Shown here: positions 16,713 to 25,181 of the stretch, in pieces
How positions within the stretch are numbered: the stretch's first letter is position 1
How the letters are laid out: each line of letters opens with the position of its first letter
Assembly (NCBI GenBank): GCA_019635575.1
Contig: JAHBZF010000008.1
Coordinates: 1 to 56,919 of the forward strand
Source: Pseudolabrys sp.
Lineage (GTDB): Bacteria; Pseudomonadota; Alphaproteobacteria; Rhizobiales; Xanthobacteraceae
Direction: 5' to 3'
DNA: 56,919 bases
Notes under the pieces: generated by a model
Told to the model about the DNA's origin: nothing
The model's database searches: none
The model's input: the letters and a program-made list of their open reading frames with translations, nothing else
Position numbers and translations under genes: made by a program

Positions 16713-17464
16713 GCTGTGACCTTGGCGAAACGAAGAACGGTGTCGCGATCGAGCGCGGCGAGCGCGTCGATGATGGCGATGGCGAACGAACCGGGACCGC
16801 GTGCGTGTTGCGCGGCGACCTCGCCGGCGATACCGAACAGCAGCAGCGCGGATGCGGCGGCCTGAAAACGGTCCGGCTCGACCACGAGACAGGCGGCGAG
16901 CAGCGCCGAGCCGGAACAGCCCATCGCCGTCACCTTCGCCATCAACGGATGGCCGTTGGCGAGTGAGAGCGTGCGCGCGCCGTCGGTGACAGTATCGGTG
17001 GCGCCGGAGATGGCGATGATGCTCCGCGCTTGCGCGGCGAACCCAGCCTGATCCTGTCCGCGAGCGAGCGTCGCCAGTTCGGCGCGATTGAGCCGCACGG
17101 CCGTCGGCTGCCGCCCCAACAGCGATGCGGCGAACGCGGCGCGAGTCGCGGAACGATCGACGAATACCGGGTCGAGCACCCAGGGCTGGCCGGTGAGCGC
17201 CGATAGCGCACGATCGATGGCGACGCCGCGCTCCGGATCGAGCGTGCCGAGATTGACGAGCAGCGCGTCGGCGCCGGCCGCAAACGCGCCGACCTCCTCC
17301 GCCGCGGTCGTCATCGACGGCACCGCGCCCGCCGCCAGCAGCATGTTGGCGGTGTAAGCCTGCGCCACCGTATTGGTGATGCAGTGAACACGCGGCGCGC
17401 GCATACGCACGCGCTCCAGCACAGCAATGGCAATATCCGGCAAATCACCAGGACGCATCTGCAT
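16709..17464 (-). CDS. thiM: Hydroxyethylthiazole kinase ThiM
   Basis: A 251-residue kinase that phosphorylates hydroxyethylthiazole for thiamine salvage. It shows the family signature VHCITNTVAQAYTANMLLA, then AGAVPSMTTAAEEV, WVLDPVFVDRS, RLNRAELATLA and a late VTAMGCSGSALLAA with the conserved Gly-Cys. ATG 17464 is preferred because GGAGG, part of the riboswitch tail, lies 5 bases upstream; ATG 17458 is nearly as good. The ATG at 17482 is inside the conserved TPP aptamer (ATGCCGGCGGAGG) and is very unlikely to be used. It is the first gene of a three-gene operon, and its translation start is directly exposed to the riboswitch. Confidence 0.94.
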   Translation of the reverse strand: MQMRPGDLPDIAIAVLERVRMRAPRVHCITNTVAQAYTANMLLAAGAVPSMTTAAEEVGAFAAGADALLVNLGTLDPERGVAIDRALSALTGQPWVLDPVFVDRSATRAAFAASLLGRQPTAVRLNRAELATLARGQDQAGFAAQARSIIAISGATDTVTDGARTLSLANGHPLMAKVTAMGCSGSALLAACLVVEPDRFQAAASALLLFGIAGEVAAQHARGPGSFAIAIIDALAALDRDTVLRFAKVTA

Positions 17465-17467
17465 CTC

Positions 17468-17541
17468 TCCCTCCGCCGGCATGACCCGGATCAGGTTCGA
17501 TGGGTTGGCTTGCGCCTCTCAGCCCCGGAGGGCACCCCATG
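17468..17541 (-). promoter_or_regulatory. TPP riboswitch (THI element) controlling thiM-thiE-thiD
   Basis: On the minus strand the sequence runs ATGGGGTGCCCTCCGGGGCTGAGA (quoted as GGGGTGCCC and GGCTGAGA), then CCAACCCATCG, AACCTGATCC and ATGCCGGCGGAGGGA. The CTGAGA and ACCTGATC blocks with the closing GGAGGGA are the conserved core of the thiamine pyrophosphate aptamer. The closing purine tract is also the probable ribosome-binding site of thiM, so ligand binding should hide it and stop translation. No separate terminator hairpin is seen between aptamer and start codon, which supports translational control. Confidence 0.93.
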
Positions 17542-17714
17542 AGATCGCTGACCTTCCCTAATCCCCTCGGCGCGGAAGCGCAAGCGAGCCGATGCTGCAG
17601 GGGATCGCATGCGTTTTGCTGCGCTCGCTCGCCTCATCGCAACCCCTTGCGTTCAGCAGATGTTTTTGCTGCATTGCCCGCAACGGCGTCCTGCGGACGC
17701 ACCCGGAGGCGCGC

Positions 17715-17957
17715 ATGATTCCTTTCTTCGTCCAGATCAAATGCCAGCTCGGCAAGTCGTACCAGGTGGCCAATGCGCTCGCCGAAGCCGAGATCGCCTC
17801 GGAAATCTATTCCACCGCAGGCGAGTTCGATCTGCTGGTGAAGTTCTATATCGAGCCGGGAATGGATATCGGCCACTTCGTCAACGAGAAGGTGCAGGTG
17901 GTTCCGGGCATCCAGGACACCCGCACGATCATCACCTTTAAAGCCTTCACCGGCTGA
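17715..17957 (+). CDS. Stand-alone Lrp/AsnC ligand-binding (RAM) domain protein
   Basis: An 80-residue protein consisting only of the regulator-of-amino-acid-metabolism domain (AsnC_trans_reg): IPFFVQIKCQLGKSYQVAN, ASEIYSTAGEFDLLVKFYI and the closing VVPGIQDTRTIITFKAF. It has no helix-turn-helix. Such domains form dimers or higher oligomers and bind small ligands such as amino acids. A stand-alone copy may tune a full Lrp-type regulator or another protein. ATG 17715 is well supported by GGAGG 5 bases upstream; the longer frame from 17592 is arbitrary. It is divergent from the thiM leader and convergent with the DMT transporter gene, with 8 bases between stops. Confidence 0.88.
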   Translation: MIPFFVQIKCQLGKSYQVANALAEAEIASEIYSTAGEFDLLVKFYIEPGMDIGHFVNEKVQVVPGIQDTRTIITFKAFTG

Positions 17958-17965
17958 CCGGAGCT

Positions 17966-18880
17966 TTAGTGCGGCGCGCCGGGCGGGTCCGCTTCGCGGG
18001 CACGCTTGAGGCCAAGCTGCCGCTCGCGCCAGATCACGAACAGGCCGGCGGCGGCGACGATCCCTGCGCCCACGAGCACGATCGCGGTCGGCACCTCGCC
18101 GAACACCCAGAAGCCGAACAGCAGCGCCCAGATCATCGACACATAGTCGAACGGCGCCACCACCGACGCCTGCGCGAAGCGGTAGCTCTCGGTGAGCACG
18201 ATATGCGCGAGCCCGCCGAGCAGGCCGATCAGGATCAGCCCGGCGAATTCCAGCGGCGTCGCGTCGTACCAGGCGAACGGCAGCGTCACCGCGCCGGCGA
18301 TGGCGCAGATCAGCGAGAAATAGAACACGATCGCCGGCGTCGTCTCGGTTTGCACCAACCGCCGGGTCTGGATCACGGTGCCGGCGGTACAGATCGCCGA
18401 GAGAGTCGCGAGCGCGGCGCCGAGCGCCACCGCCGGTCCGACATGGCTGACGTCGAGTTGCGGCAACAGCATGATCAGCACGCCGATGAAGCCGACGGCG
18501 ACCGCCGACCAGCGGTAGATGCCAACGCGTTCCTTGAGGATGAGCGCCGCGAGCGCCACGGTCATCAGCGGCGAGGAGAACGAGATCGCGGTCGCGTCGG
18601 CGAGCGGCAGCCGCGCCAGCGCGCCAAAATTCGAGAACATGCCGCATACGCTGATCGAGCCGCGGCCGAGCTGGCCGAGCGGGCGACGGGTGTAGACCGC
18701 GGCGCGCAGCTCGTTGCGGATCGCGTAGATCACCAGCACCGGAACGATGGCGAACAGGCTGCGGAAGAACACGATCTGCCCGACCGGCATGTATTCGCCG
18801 TAATAGCGCACCAGCACCGACATCAGCGCGAACAGCAGCGTCGATATCAGCTTGAACGAGATGCCCTTGAGGAGATTCAT
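17966..18880 (-). CDS. EamA-domain DMT-family transporter
   Basis: A 304-residue inner membrane protein with about ten hydrophobic helices in two EamA repeats (first about 5-140, second about 150-290). Typical elements are FRSLFAIVPVLVIYAIRNEL, the helix-end ATAISFSSPLMTVALAALIL with EERVG-like follow-on (KERVGIYRW), and VVAPFDYVSMIWALLFG with FGEVPTAIVLVGAGIV in the second repeat. Members export metabolites or amino acids; the substrate cannot be named. ATG 18880 is chosen as the residue directly before the first helix. It is convergent with the RAM-domain gene and lies downstream of the diheme cytochrome gene on the same strand with 58 bases between. Confidence 0.85.
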   Translation of the reverse strand: MNLLKGISFKLISTLLFALMSVLVRYYGEYMPVGQIVFFRSLFAIVPVLVIYAIRNELRAAVYTRRPLGQLGRGSISVCGMFSNFGALARLPLADATAISFSSPLMTVALAALILKERVGIYRWSAVAVGFIGVLIMLLPQLDVSHVGPAVALGAALATLSAICTAGTVIQTRRLVQTETTPAIVFYFSLICAIAGAVTLPFAWYDATPLEFAGLILIGLLGGLAHIVLTESYRFAQASVVAPFDYVSMIWALLFGFWVFGEVPTAIVLVGAGIVAAAGLFVIWRERQLGLKRAREADPPGAPH

Positions 18881-18938
18881 TGCGGTTCGCCGTGACCGCA
18901 ACCCTCATATCATCAAACGCCGCAAATCCAGCGGCCGT

Positions 18939-19862
18939 TTAGCCGCCCGCCGGCTTTTTCTGGCCGGGCCGCTCCACCGGCGGCAGCGATTTGAGATAAT
19001 GCGCCATCGCCTCGCGGTCCGGCTTCGACAATTGCGCCGTGTTGCGGATCACGTCGGTCATCGAACCGCCGATGAAGTCGGCGTCCGGCGTCATACCCGA
19101 CGCCAGGAACTCGACGAAATCGGCCTGGCTCCAGCCCTTGAGCTTGGCCTGGGTGATGTTGGGCACGCCGCCCTGCCCGTCCGGCGCGGGGCCGCCGGCG
19201 AAACGCTGCTCGGCGATGATCGCGCCGAATACATTGCGTGGCGAATGGCATTCGGCGCAATGCCCCGGCGCGTTGACCAGATAGGCGCCGCGATTCCACG
19301 CCTCCGACTGCGACGGGTCCGGCTTGAACGGCCGGCCGTCGAGATAGAGCAGCTTCCACAGGCCGAGTCCGCGACGAATGGTGAACGGGAACGGCAGTTC
19401 ATGATCGCGCACGCGGCCCGCGACCGCCGGCAACGTCTTGAGAAACGCGAACAGATCGCGCACGTCGTCGAGCTTCATGCGCTGATAGGAGGTGTAAGGA
19501 AACGCCGGATAATAGTGCGAGCCATCCGGGGCCGTACCCTTCATCACCGCGGTGACGAAATCCGCCTCGCTCCAGGCACCGATACCGTCCTTGGCGTCGG
19601 ACGAGATATTCGGCACATGGAAGATGCCGAACGGCGAGCGCAGCGCCAGCCCGCCGCCGAGTTTGGTGCGGTCCTCCTGGTTCGGCGTGGCATGGCATGA
19701 TGCGCAGCCGCCGATCGCGAACATCACCTTGCCGTTGTCGAGATTGGCAGTGTGCGGCGGCAGTTCGCCGGCGGTGACGCGGGCGGGGATCGTCAGAACC
19801 CAGAACAGGCCGAGCCCCAAGACGGCAGCGGCAATGGCCGCCAGGACGATCTTCCGCAACAT
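18939..19862 (-). CDS. Diheme c-type cytochrome, membrane-anchored
   Basis: A 307-residue exported cytochrome. An uncleaved or cleaved N-terminal helix (MLRKIVLAAIAAAVLGLG) is followed by two heme c domains. The first CASCH is at about residue 54 and the second, CAECH, at about 204. Possible axial Met ligands occur in VMKGTAPDG and FLASGMTPD, matching the family of cytochromes that accept electrons from PQQ- or flavin-dependent alcohol/sugar dehydrogenases. The C-terminus is Pro/Lys/Gly-rich. ATG 19862 has GGAG 8 bases upstream. No dehydrogenase subunit is adjacent; the neighbouring c'-type cytochrome gene is separated by a hairpin terminator, so the two are probably separate units. Confidence 0.87.
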   Translation of the reverse strand: MLRKIVLAAIAAAVLGLGLFWVLTIPARVTAGELPPHTANLDNGKVMFAIGGCASCHATPNQEDRTKLGGGLALRSPFGIFHVPNISSDAKDGIGAWSEADFVTAVMKGTAPDGSHYYPAFPYTSYQRMKLDDVRDLFAFLKTLPAVAGRVRDHELPFPFTIRRGLGLWKLLYLDGRPFKPDPSQSEAWNRGAYLVNAPGHCAECHSPRNVFGAIIAEQRFAGGPAPDGQGGVPNITQAKLKGWSQADFVEFLASGMTPDADFIGGSMTDVIRNTAQLSKPDREAMAHYLKSLPPVERPGQKKPAGG

Positions 19863-19930
19863 CTCAACGTCTCCGTGCGCCGGCGATCCTAAAATGCCCG
19901 AGCCGAATGGCCAAGACAAAGAGCAAACAC

Positions 19931-19956
19931 AAAGGGCGGGGATGCCCCCGCCCTTT
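19931..19956 (-). terminator. Hairpin terminator after the c'-type cytochrome gene
   Basis: A 10-base perfect stem (AAAGGGCGGG / CCCGCCCTTT) with a 6-base loop lies in the 116-base gap between the c'-type cytochrome and the diheme cytochrome genes. On the minus strand it is followed by a T-rich stretch (TTTGTGTTTG), so it should end transcription of the upstream gene. Confidence 0.75.
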
Positions 19957-19978
19957 CACACCATGCCGCGTCGCGCGG

Positions 19979-20419
19979 TCAGCTCTTCTTGATGCGATAG
20001 GTCTCGTGGCAGCCGCCGCAATTCTTCGTCACATTGCCGAAGGCGGCCTTGAAGCTGTCGAGATCCTTCACCGATGCGGACGCCGCCTTGGCGTCCTCAC
20101 TGAGCTTGGCGAAGCGCGCCTTGAAATCTGCATTGCTCTCCCAGATCTTCGGAGACGCCGTGCTCTCGCCGCCGCTCTTGGCGCTGTCGGGGAACAGGCC
20201 GGGCATCTTGGCCGCGGCATCCTGGTATTCGGCGAAAATGGCTTTGGCCTTGTTCAGATCGAACGGCTCCTCGCCCTTGATCATCTTGGCGCCGATCGCG
20301 GTCTGCTGCCCGGTGGTCTTCATGATCGCCTTGCGCGCGGCAATCGGATCGGACTGGGCAACGACGGTAGTGGCGGCTGCGGCGACAACCGCCGCGGCCA
20401 GAGCGAGACGAACAATCAT
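19979..20419 (-). CDS. Cytochrome c' / c-556 family protein
   Basis: A 146-residue exported protein. A signal peptide (MIVRLALAAAVVAAAATT to VVAQS) leads to an all-helical bundle. The single heme site, CGGCH, is 10 residues from the C-terminus (NCGGCHETYRIKKS), the hallmark of the cytochrome c' / c-556 fold (Cytochrom_C_2). The N-terminal helix begins DPIAARKAIMKTTG, where a Met can act as sixth ligand in the c-556 subgroup. Probable roles are electron transfer or binding of NO. ATG start has GGGAG about 7 bases upstream. It is followed by a terminator and preceded on the same strand by the RND permease gene with a 126-base gap. Confidence 0.88.
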   Translation of the reverse strand: MIVRLALAAAVVAAAATTVVAQSDPIAARKAIMKTTGQQTAIGAKMIKGEEPFDLNKAKAIFAEYQDAAAKMPGLFPDSAKSGGESTASPKIWESNADFKARFAKLSEDAKAASASVKDLDSFKAAFGNVTKNCGGCHETYRIKKS

Positions 20420-20545
20420 GGAAACTCCCTTGTGCTTCTGCAGGCCCAAGCGAAAACACCGCCCGCCCAGCCTTATTCCCATTCTAAACTGGGTTATGGC
20501 CGGGATGGGGCATGGGAGCAAAGGGTCGCAGGGAAGCCGGCCGCC

Positions 20546-23500
20546 TCAGTGCGCGGCCGCCTCCCCGTCGCCCTGCTGGGGCTTCTTCCGGCGGGCACCC
20601 CAGCGGTGGCCGAGGTCGGCCAGCCACCGGGCGATGATGTAATAGGCCGGGGTGAAGATCAGGCCGAAGATCGTCACGCCGATCATGCCGGAAAACACCG
20701 CCGTGCCGAGCGCCTGCCGCAGTTCGGCACCCGCGCCGATCGCCCAGACCAGCGGCGCGACGCCGAGGATGAAGGCGAACGAGGTCATCAGGATCGGCCG
20801 CAGCCGCATCTGCGCGGCGTGCTGGGCGGCAAAATGTCGCTCCTCGCCCGCATCCTCGAGCTGCTTGGCGAACTCGATGATCAGGATCGCGTTCTTGGCG
20901 GCAAGACCGATCAGCACGATGAAGCCCACCTGGGTCAGGATGTTGTTGTCCGACCCCCGGATCAGCACGCCCAGGATCGCCGCGACGAGACACATCGGCA
21001 CGATCATGATCACCGCGAGCGGCAGCGTCAGGCTCTCGTACTGCGCGGCCAGCACCAGGAACACGAACAGCACGCCAAGCGCGAAGGCGAAGATCGCCGT
21101 ATTGCCGGCCTTGAGCTGCTGATAGGCGAGCGTCGTCCATTCATAGGCGAAGCCTTCCGGCAGCGTCTCCGCCGCCAGCTTCTCCATCAACTGGATCGCC
21201 TGCCCCTGCGAATAGCCGGGTGCCGGCGAGCCATCGAGTTCGGCCGCCGGATAGATGTTGTAGCGCGGCATGCGATACGGGCCGCTGATGTCGCGCACCG
21301 TCGTGAACGAGCCGAGCGGCACGGTTTCGCCCGAGGCGTTGCGAACGCGCAGGTTCAGCACATCCTTCGGCTCGAGGCGCGCGGTGTCCTGTGCCTGCGC
21401 CTGGACGCGGAAAGTACGGCCGAACAGGTTGAAGTCGTTCACATAGGCCGAACCGATATTCACCTGCAGCGCGTTGAACACGTCCGGCATGTTGATGCCG
21501 AGCAGTTGCGCCTTGTGCCGGTCGATGTCGAGGAAGAGCTGCGGCGTCTGCGTCTCGAACAGCGAGAACACCTGCATCAGCCCCGGCGTCTGCGCCGCGC
21601 GGCCCATCATCGCATAAACCGCGCCCTGCAGCGCCGCAGGTCCGCGACCGGCGCGGTCTTCCACCATCATGCGGAAGCCGCCGGCATTGCCGATGCCGTT
21701 CACCGGCGGCGGCTGCACCACGATCATGAAGGCTTCCTGAATCGCGCCGAGCTTGCCGAACAGCGCGCCCTGGATCGCCGCCGCCGACTGGCGCGGATCC
21801 TTGTGCCGCTCCTCGAACGGCGACAGCACCAGGAACATGGCGCCCGCGTTCGGTGCGTTGGTGAAGGTCGCGCCGGAGAAGCCGACAATATTGATGACGG
21901 CGCCGACGCCGGGCTGCTGCATGGCGATCTCGCCCGCGCGTTTCATCACCTCTTCGGTGCGCGCCAGCGAGGAGCCCGGCGGCAATTGCGCGGCGACGAT
22001 CAGATAGCCGCGATCCTGCTGCGGGATGAAGCCCTGCGGCGTGCGAGAAAACTCGAACAGACCGAAGGCGAGAATGCCGACATAGATAACCAGCATGATG
22101 CCAGCGAAACGCACCGCCTTGCTGGCGAGCCAACCGTATTTGCGGCCGACCCAGTCGAACCCGGTGTTGAAACCACGGAAGAAACCGTGGATCGGCTTCT
22201 CCCACCAGGTGTCCTTGTGGCTCTTGTCGTGCGGCTTGAGCAGCAAGGCGCACATTGCCGGCGACAGGGTCAGCGACACGACCAGCGAGATCACCGTCGA
22301 ACCGGCGATGGTCAGCGCGAACTGACGATAGAACTGACCGGAGATGCCGGGAATGAAGGCGGACGGGATGAACACCGCCGACAGCACCAGCGCGATGGCG
22401 ATCAGCGCCGCGCCGACCTCGTCCATGCTCTTGCGCGCCGCATCACGCGGCGACAGGCCAGCCTGGATATTGCGCTCGACGTTCTCGACCACGACGATGG
22501 CATCGTCGACGACGATGCCGATGGCGAGCACGAGGCCGAACAGCGACAGGTTGTTCAGCGTGAAGCCGAACAGGCTCATCACGAAGAAGGTGCCGATCAG
22601 CGAGATCGGAATCGCCAGGATCGGAATGACCGCGGCGCGCCAGGTCTGCAGGAACAAGACGACCACGAGCACGACGAGGATCATCGCCTCGAAGATCGTG
22701 TCCATCACCGCGTTGACGGATTCCTGGATGAACTGGGTCGGATCGTAGATGATCGTGTATTTCAGGCCCTCCGGAAAATTCTTGGAGAGCTCGGCCATCG
22801 TCTTGCGGATGCCCTCGCCGGTGGTCAGCGCGTTCGATCCCGGCCGCTGGAATACGGCGATCGCCACCGACTGGTCGCGATTGAGGAACGAGATCGACGA
22901 ATAGTCCTGGCCCGTCAACTCGACGCGCGCCACATCGCGGATTCGGACCACCGCGTCGGCAGTCTGCTTGACGACGATGTTGCCGAATTCCGCCGGATCG
23001 CTGAGACGGCCGAGCGTTCGCACCGCGACCTGGAACGGAAGCTGGTTTGCCACCGGCGGCTGGTTGAGCACGCCGGACGCCACCTGAATGTTCTGTCCCT
23101 GCAGCGCGGCGGTCACGTCCTGCGCCGTCAGGTTGAGCGACTGCAACCGGTCCGGATCGAGCCAGACCTGCATCGCATAATCGCGCGCGCCGAAGATCGT
23201 GATCGAGCCGACGCCGTCGGTGCGGGTCAGCACGTCCTTGATCTGCAGATTGGCGTAGTTGGTCATGAAGATCGCATCGCGAACCTGATCCGGCGAGAAC
23301 AGGTTGACGACCATCAGGATGTCGGGCGAGCTTTTCGCCACCGTCACGCCGATCTGCTGCACCTGCTGCGGCAGGCGCGGGATCGCGATCGACACGCGGT
23401 TCTGCACCTGCACCTGCGCGATATCGAGATTGACGCCGATGTCGAACGTCACCGAAATCGAGAAACGGCCATCTGCGGTCGAGTTCGAGGACAGATAGAT

Positions 23501-23731
23501 CATCCCCTCGACGCCGTTGACCTGCTGTTCGATCGGCGCGACCACCGTCTCCGCCACGGTCTCCGCGCTCGCACCCGGATACTGGCCGACGATGTTGATG
23601 ATCGGCGGCGCGATCTCCGGATATTGCGCGACCGGCAGCCGCAGATAGGCGACACCGCCGAGCACGATGAAAACGATCGACACCACCGAAGCGAAGATCG
23701 GCCGGTCGATGAAGAAGTGCGAAATTTTCAT
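20546..23731 (-). CDS. RND efflux pump inner membrane permease (HAE-1 family, AcrB/MexB-like)
   Basis: A 1061-residue proton-driven efflux transporter with 12 expected helices and two large periplasmic loops. The start MKISHFFIDRPIFASVVSI is typical. The proton relay residues are present: the Asp pair in GIVVDDAIVVVENVERN (about 405) and the Lys in GLAAKNAILIIEFAKQ (about 935). The porter domain shows GATFTNAPNAGAMF and the C-terminal half ends in a basic tail. With the periplasmic adaptor upstream and an outer membrane TolC-like partner (not seen here), it should export drugs, solvents or dyes. Length is normal for the HAE-1 family. It lies 72 bases after the adaptor gene, in one operon. A plus-strand frame covers the whole gene but is a codon-bias shadow. 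Confidence 0.95.
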   Translation of the reverse strand: MKISHFFIDRPIFASVVSIVFIVLGGVAYLRLPVAQYPEIAPPIINIVGQYPGASAETVAETVVAPIEQQVNGVEGMIYLSSNSTADGRFSISVTFDIGVNLDIAQVQVQNRVSIAIPRLPQQVQQIGVTVAKSSPDILMVVNLFSPDQVRDAIFMTNYANLQIKDVLTRTDGVGSITIFGARDYAMQVWLDPDRLQSLNLTAQDVTAALQGQNIQVASGVLNQPPVANQLPFQVAVRTLGRLSDPAEFGNIVVKQTADAVVRIRDVARVELTGQDYSSISFLNRDQSVAIAVFQRPGSNALTTGEGIRKTMAELSKNFPEGLKYTIIYDPTQFIQESVNAVMDTIFEAMILVVLVVVLFLQTWRAAVIPILAIPISLIGTFFVMSLFGFTLNNLSLFGLVLAIGIVVDDAIVVVENVERNIQAGLSPRDAARKSMDEVGAALIAIALVLSAVFIPSAFIPGISGQFYRQFALTIAGSTVISLVVSLTLSPAMCALLLKPHDKSHKDTWWEKPIHGFFRGFNTGFDWVGRKYGWLASKAVRFAGIMLVIYVGILAFGLFEFSRTPQGFIPQQDRGYLIVAAQLPPGSSLARTEEVMKRAGEIAMQQPGVGAVINIVGFSGATFTNAPNAGAMFLVLSPFEERHKDPRQSAAAIQGALFGKLGAIQEAFMIVVQPPPVNGIGNAGGFRMMVEDRAGRGPAALQGAVYAMMGRAAQTPGLMQVFSLFETQTPQLFLDIDRHKAQLLGINMPDVFNALQVNIGSAYVNDFNLFGRTFRVQAQAQDTARLEPKDVLNLRVRNASGETVPLGSFTTVRDISGPYRMPRYNIYPAAELDGSPAPGYSQGQAIQLMEKLAAETLPEGFAYEWTTLAYQQLKAGNTAIFAFALGVLFVFLVLAAQYESLTLPLAVIMIVPMCLVAAILGVLIRGSDNNILTQVGFIVLIGLAAKNAILIIEFAKQLEDAGEERHFAAQHAAQMRLRPILMTSFAFILGVAPLVWAIGAGAELRQALGTAVFSGMIGVTIFGLIFTPAYYIIARWLADLGHRWGARRKKPQQGDGEAAAH

Positions 23732-23803
23732 GGTGCTGTTCTCACGGCGCTTTTTCTTTGGCGGGAGCGTTCCTGCCGACGCCTGGCTGTTCCCGGTGGA
23801 GCT

Positions 23804-24988
23804 TTACTTGCCGGCGGCCGGGGCAGCGCCCGGCGCACCCTGTTGCGGTTGCGCGCCCGCTTCCTGCGGCGTCACCTTGATGCCGTTGCGCGCACGCACC
23901 ATGCCGTTGACAATGATACGGTCGTCCGGCCCGAGCCCATCCTTGATGACGCGCAGCTTGCCGTCGATCAACTGGCCGAGCGTGATGTATTTCTGCGCCA
24001 CCGTGTTGTCGGCATTGACGGCAAACACGAATTTGCGCGCCTGGTCGGTGCCGATCGCGACCTCCGGCACCAGCAGCGCCTGATACGGCCGCGAGCCCGG
24101 CACCTGGATGCGTGCGAACATGCCCGGCGTGAACAGGCCGTTCGGGTTATCGACCAGCGCGCGGCCACGGATCGTGCCGCTCGAACGATCAATGACGTTA
24201 TCGATGAAATCGATCTTGCCGTTATGATCAAACGCCTTTTCGTCGATCAGTTTCAGCTTGACCGAGATGCCCTTGCCCCGCGCGCTGGCATCGTTGCTGC
24301 TCCTGAGGATACGCTCGTAACGCAGATACGAGGCTTCATCGACCGTGAACTCGAAACGGATCGGGTCGATCGACACGATGGTCGCGAGCAGCGTCGTGCT
24401 GCCGGCAGTGCCACCGGTGACGAGGTTGCCCGGCGCCACGCGGCGATCGCCAATGCGGCCCGAGATCTGCGCCTTGAGTTCGGTGAAGCCGAGGTCGAGT
24501 TCGGCCTGCCGCACAGCGGCTTCATTGGCGGCAACCGACGCCTGCGCGCTACGGAACGACTGCGTGCGTTGGTCGAAGGTCTGCTCGGTGATGGTTTTGT
24601 CTCGCACGAGTTGCTGGCCGCGGCCGAGATCGGCTTCGGCGAAGGCGAGATTGGCCTTGGCTTGCGAGAGGTTTGCCTGCGCCTGGGCCAAGGTGTTCTG
24701 GAACGGACGGGGATCGACGCGGAACAGCGGATCGCCTTCCTTGACGATCTGGCCATCCTGGAACAGCACCTTGTCGAGATAGCCGGACACGCGCGCGCGC
24801 ACCTCGACGTTGCTGACCGCAACGAAGCGGCCGACATATTCGTCGAAGTCGGTCACGGTCTGTTGCACCGGCTTCGCCACCGTGACGGCGGGCGGCGGCG
24901 GGGCGGCCTGTTGCTGCTGCTGTCCGCACGCGGCAAGCGTGAGTGCCGTGAAGGCGCAAAAAATCCGGGCGGGCCAAAGGCTCGACAT
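23804..24988 (-). CDS. RND efflux periplasmic adaptor lipoprotein (AcrA/MexA-like)
   Basis: A 394-residue membrane fusion protein. The signal peptide ends with a lipobox, TLAACGQ, placing the lipidated Cys at residue 21, then a Gln/Pro linker. The biotinyl-lipoyl-like halves are VRARVSGYLDKVLFQDGQIV and KAQISGRIGDRRVAPG, on each side of an alpha-helical hairpin (about 100-165). The beta-barrel and membrane-proximal domains end with the Q/P/A-rich tail. It bridges the RND permease to an outer membrane channel. ATG 24988 is used because the lipobox position is then normal; the frame upstream to 25099 is not conserved. It is the first gene of the two-gene pump operon; no TetR-type regulator is adjacent. 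Confidence 0.93.
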   Translation of the reverse strand: MSSLWPARIFCAFTALTLAACGQQQQQAAPPPPAVTVAKPVQQTVTDFDEYVGRFVAVSNVEVRARVSGYLDKVLFQDGQIVKEGDPLFRVDPRPFQNTLAQAQANLSQAKANLAFAEADLGRGQQLVRDKTITEQTFDQRTQSFRSAQASVAANEAAVRQAELDLGFTELKAQISGRIGDRRVAPGNLVTGGTAGSTTLLATIVSIDPIRFEFTVDEASYLRYERILRSSNDASARGKGISVKLKLIDEKAFDHNGKIDFIDNVIDRSSGTIRGRALVDNPNGLFTPGMFARIQVPGSRPYQALLVPEVAIGTDQARKFVFAVNADNTVAQKYITLGQLIDGKLRVIKDGLGPDDRIIVNGMVRARNGIKVTPQEAGAQPQQGAPGAAPAAGK

Positions 24989-25181
24989 GAAAAACCTGTC
25001 AGGAGGAATGTTGCGTTGCGGGAAGGTATACGCCGCTTCGCCCGATGAGGCAAAGCGGCCGAAAGTCCACGGCAGGCCTGTGTGGATTCTCATCGCCACG
25101 AAGCGGCGCCGCGCAAGATTGAATAAGAGTCATGAAAAACTTTGATGGAATGTTGCCAATGCCATAGCCGAACCAGCACCG

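Noticed and set aside
17465..17482. thiM start at ATG 17482
   Set aside because: The codon lies inside the conserved TPP aptamer; ATG 17464 with GGAGG upstream is better supported.
19907..25048. 1713-codon plus-strand open frame
   Set aside because: Fully antisense to recognisable cytochrome c', RND permease and adaptor genes; low-complexity Arg/His/Asp composition and no domain.
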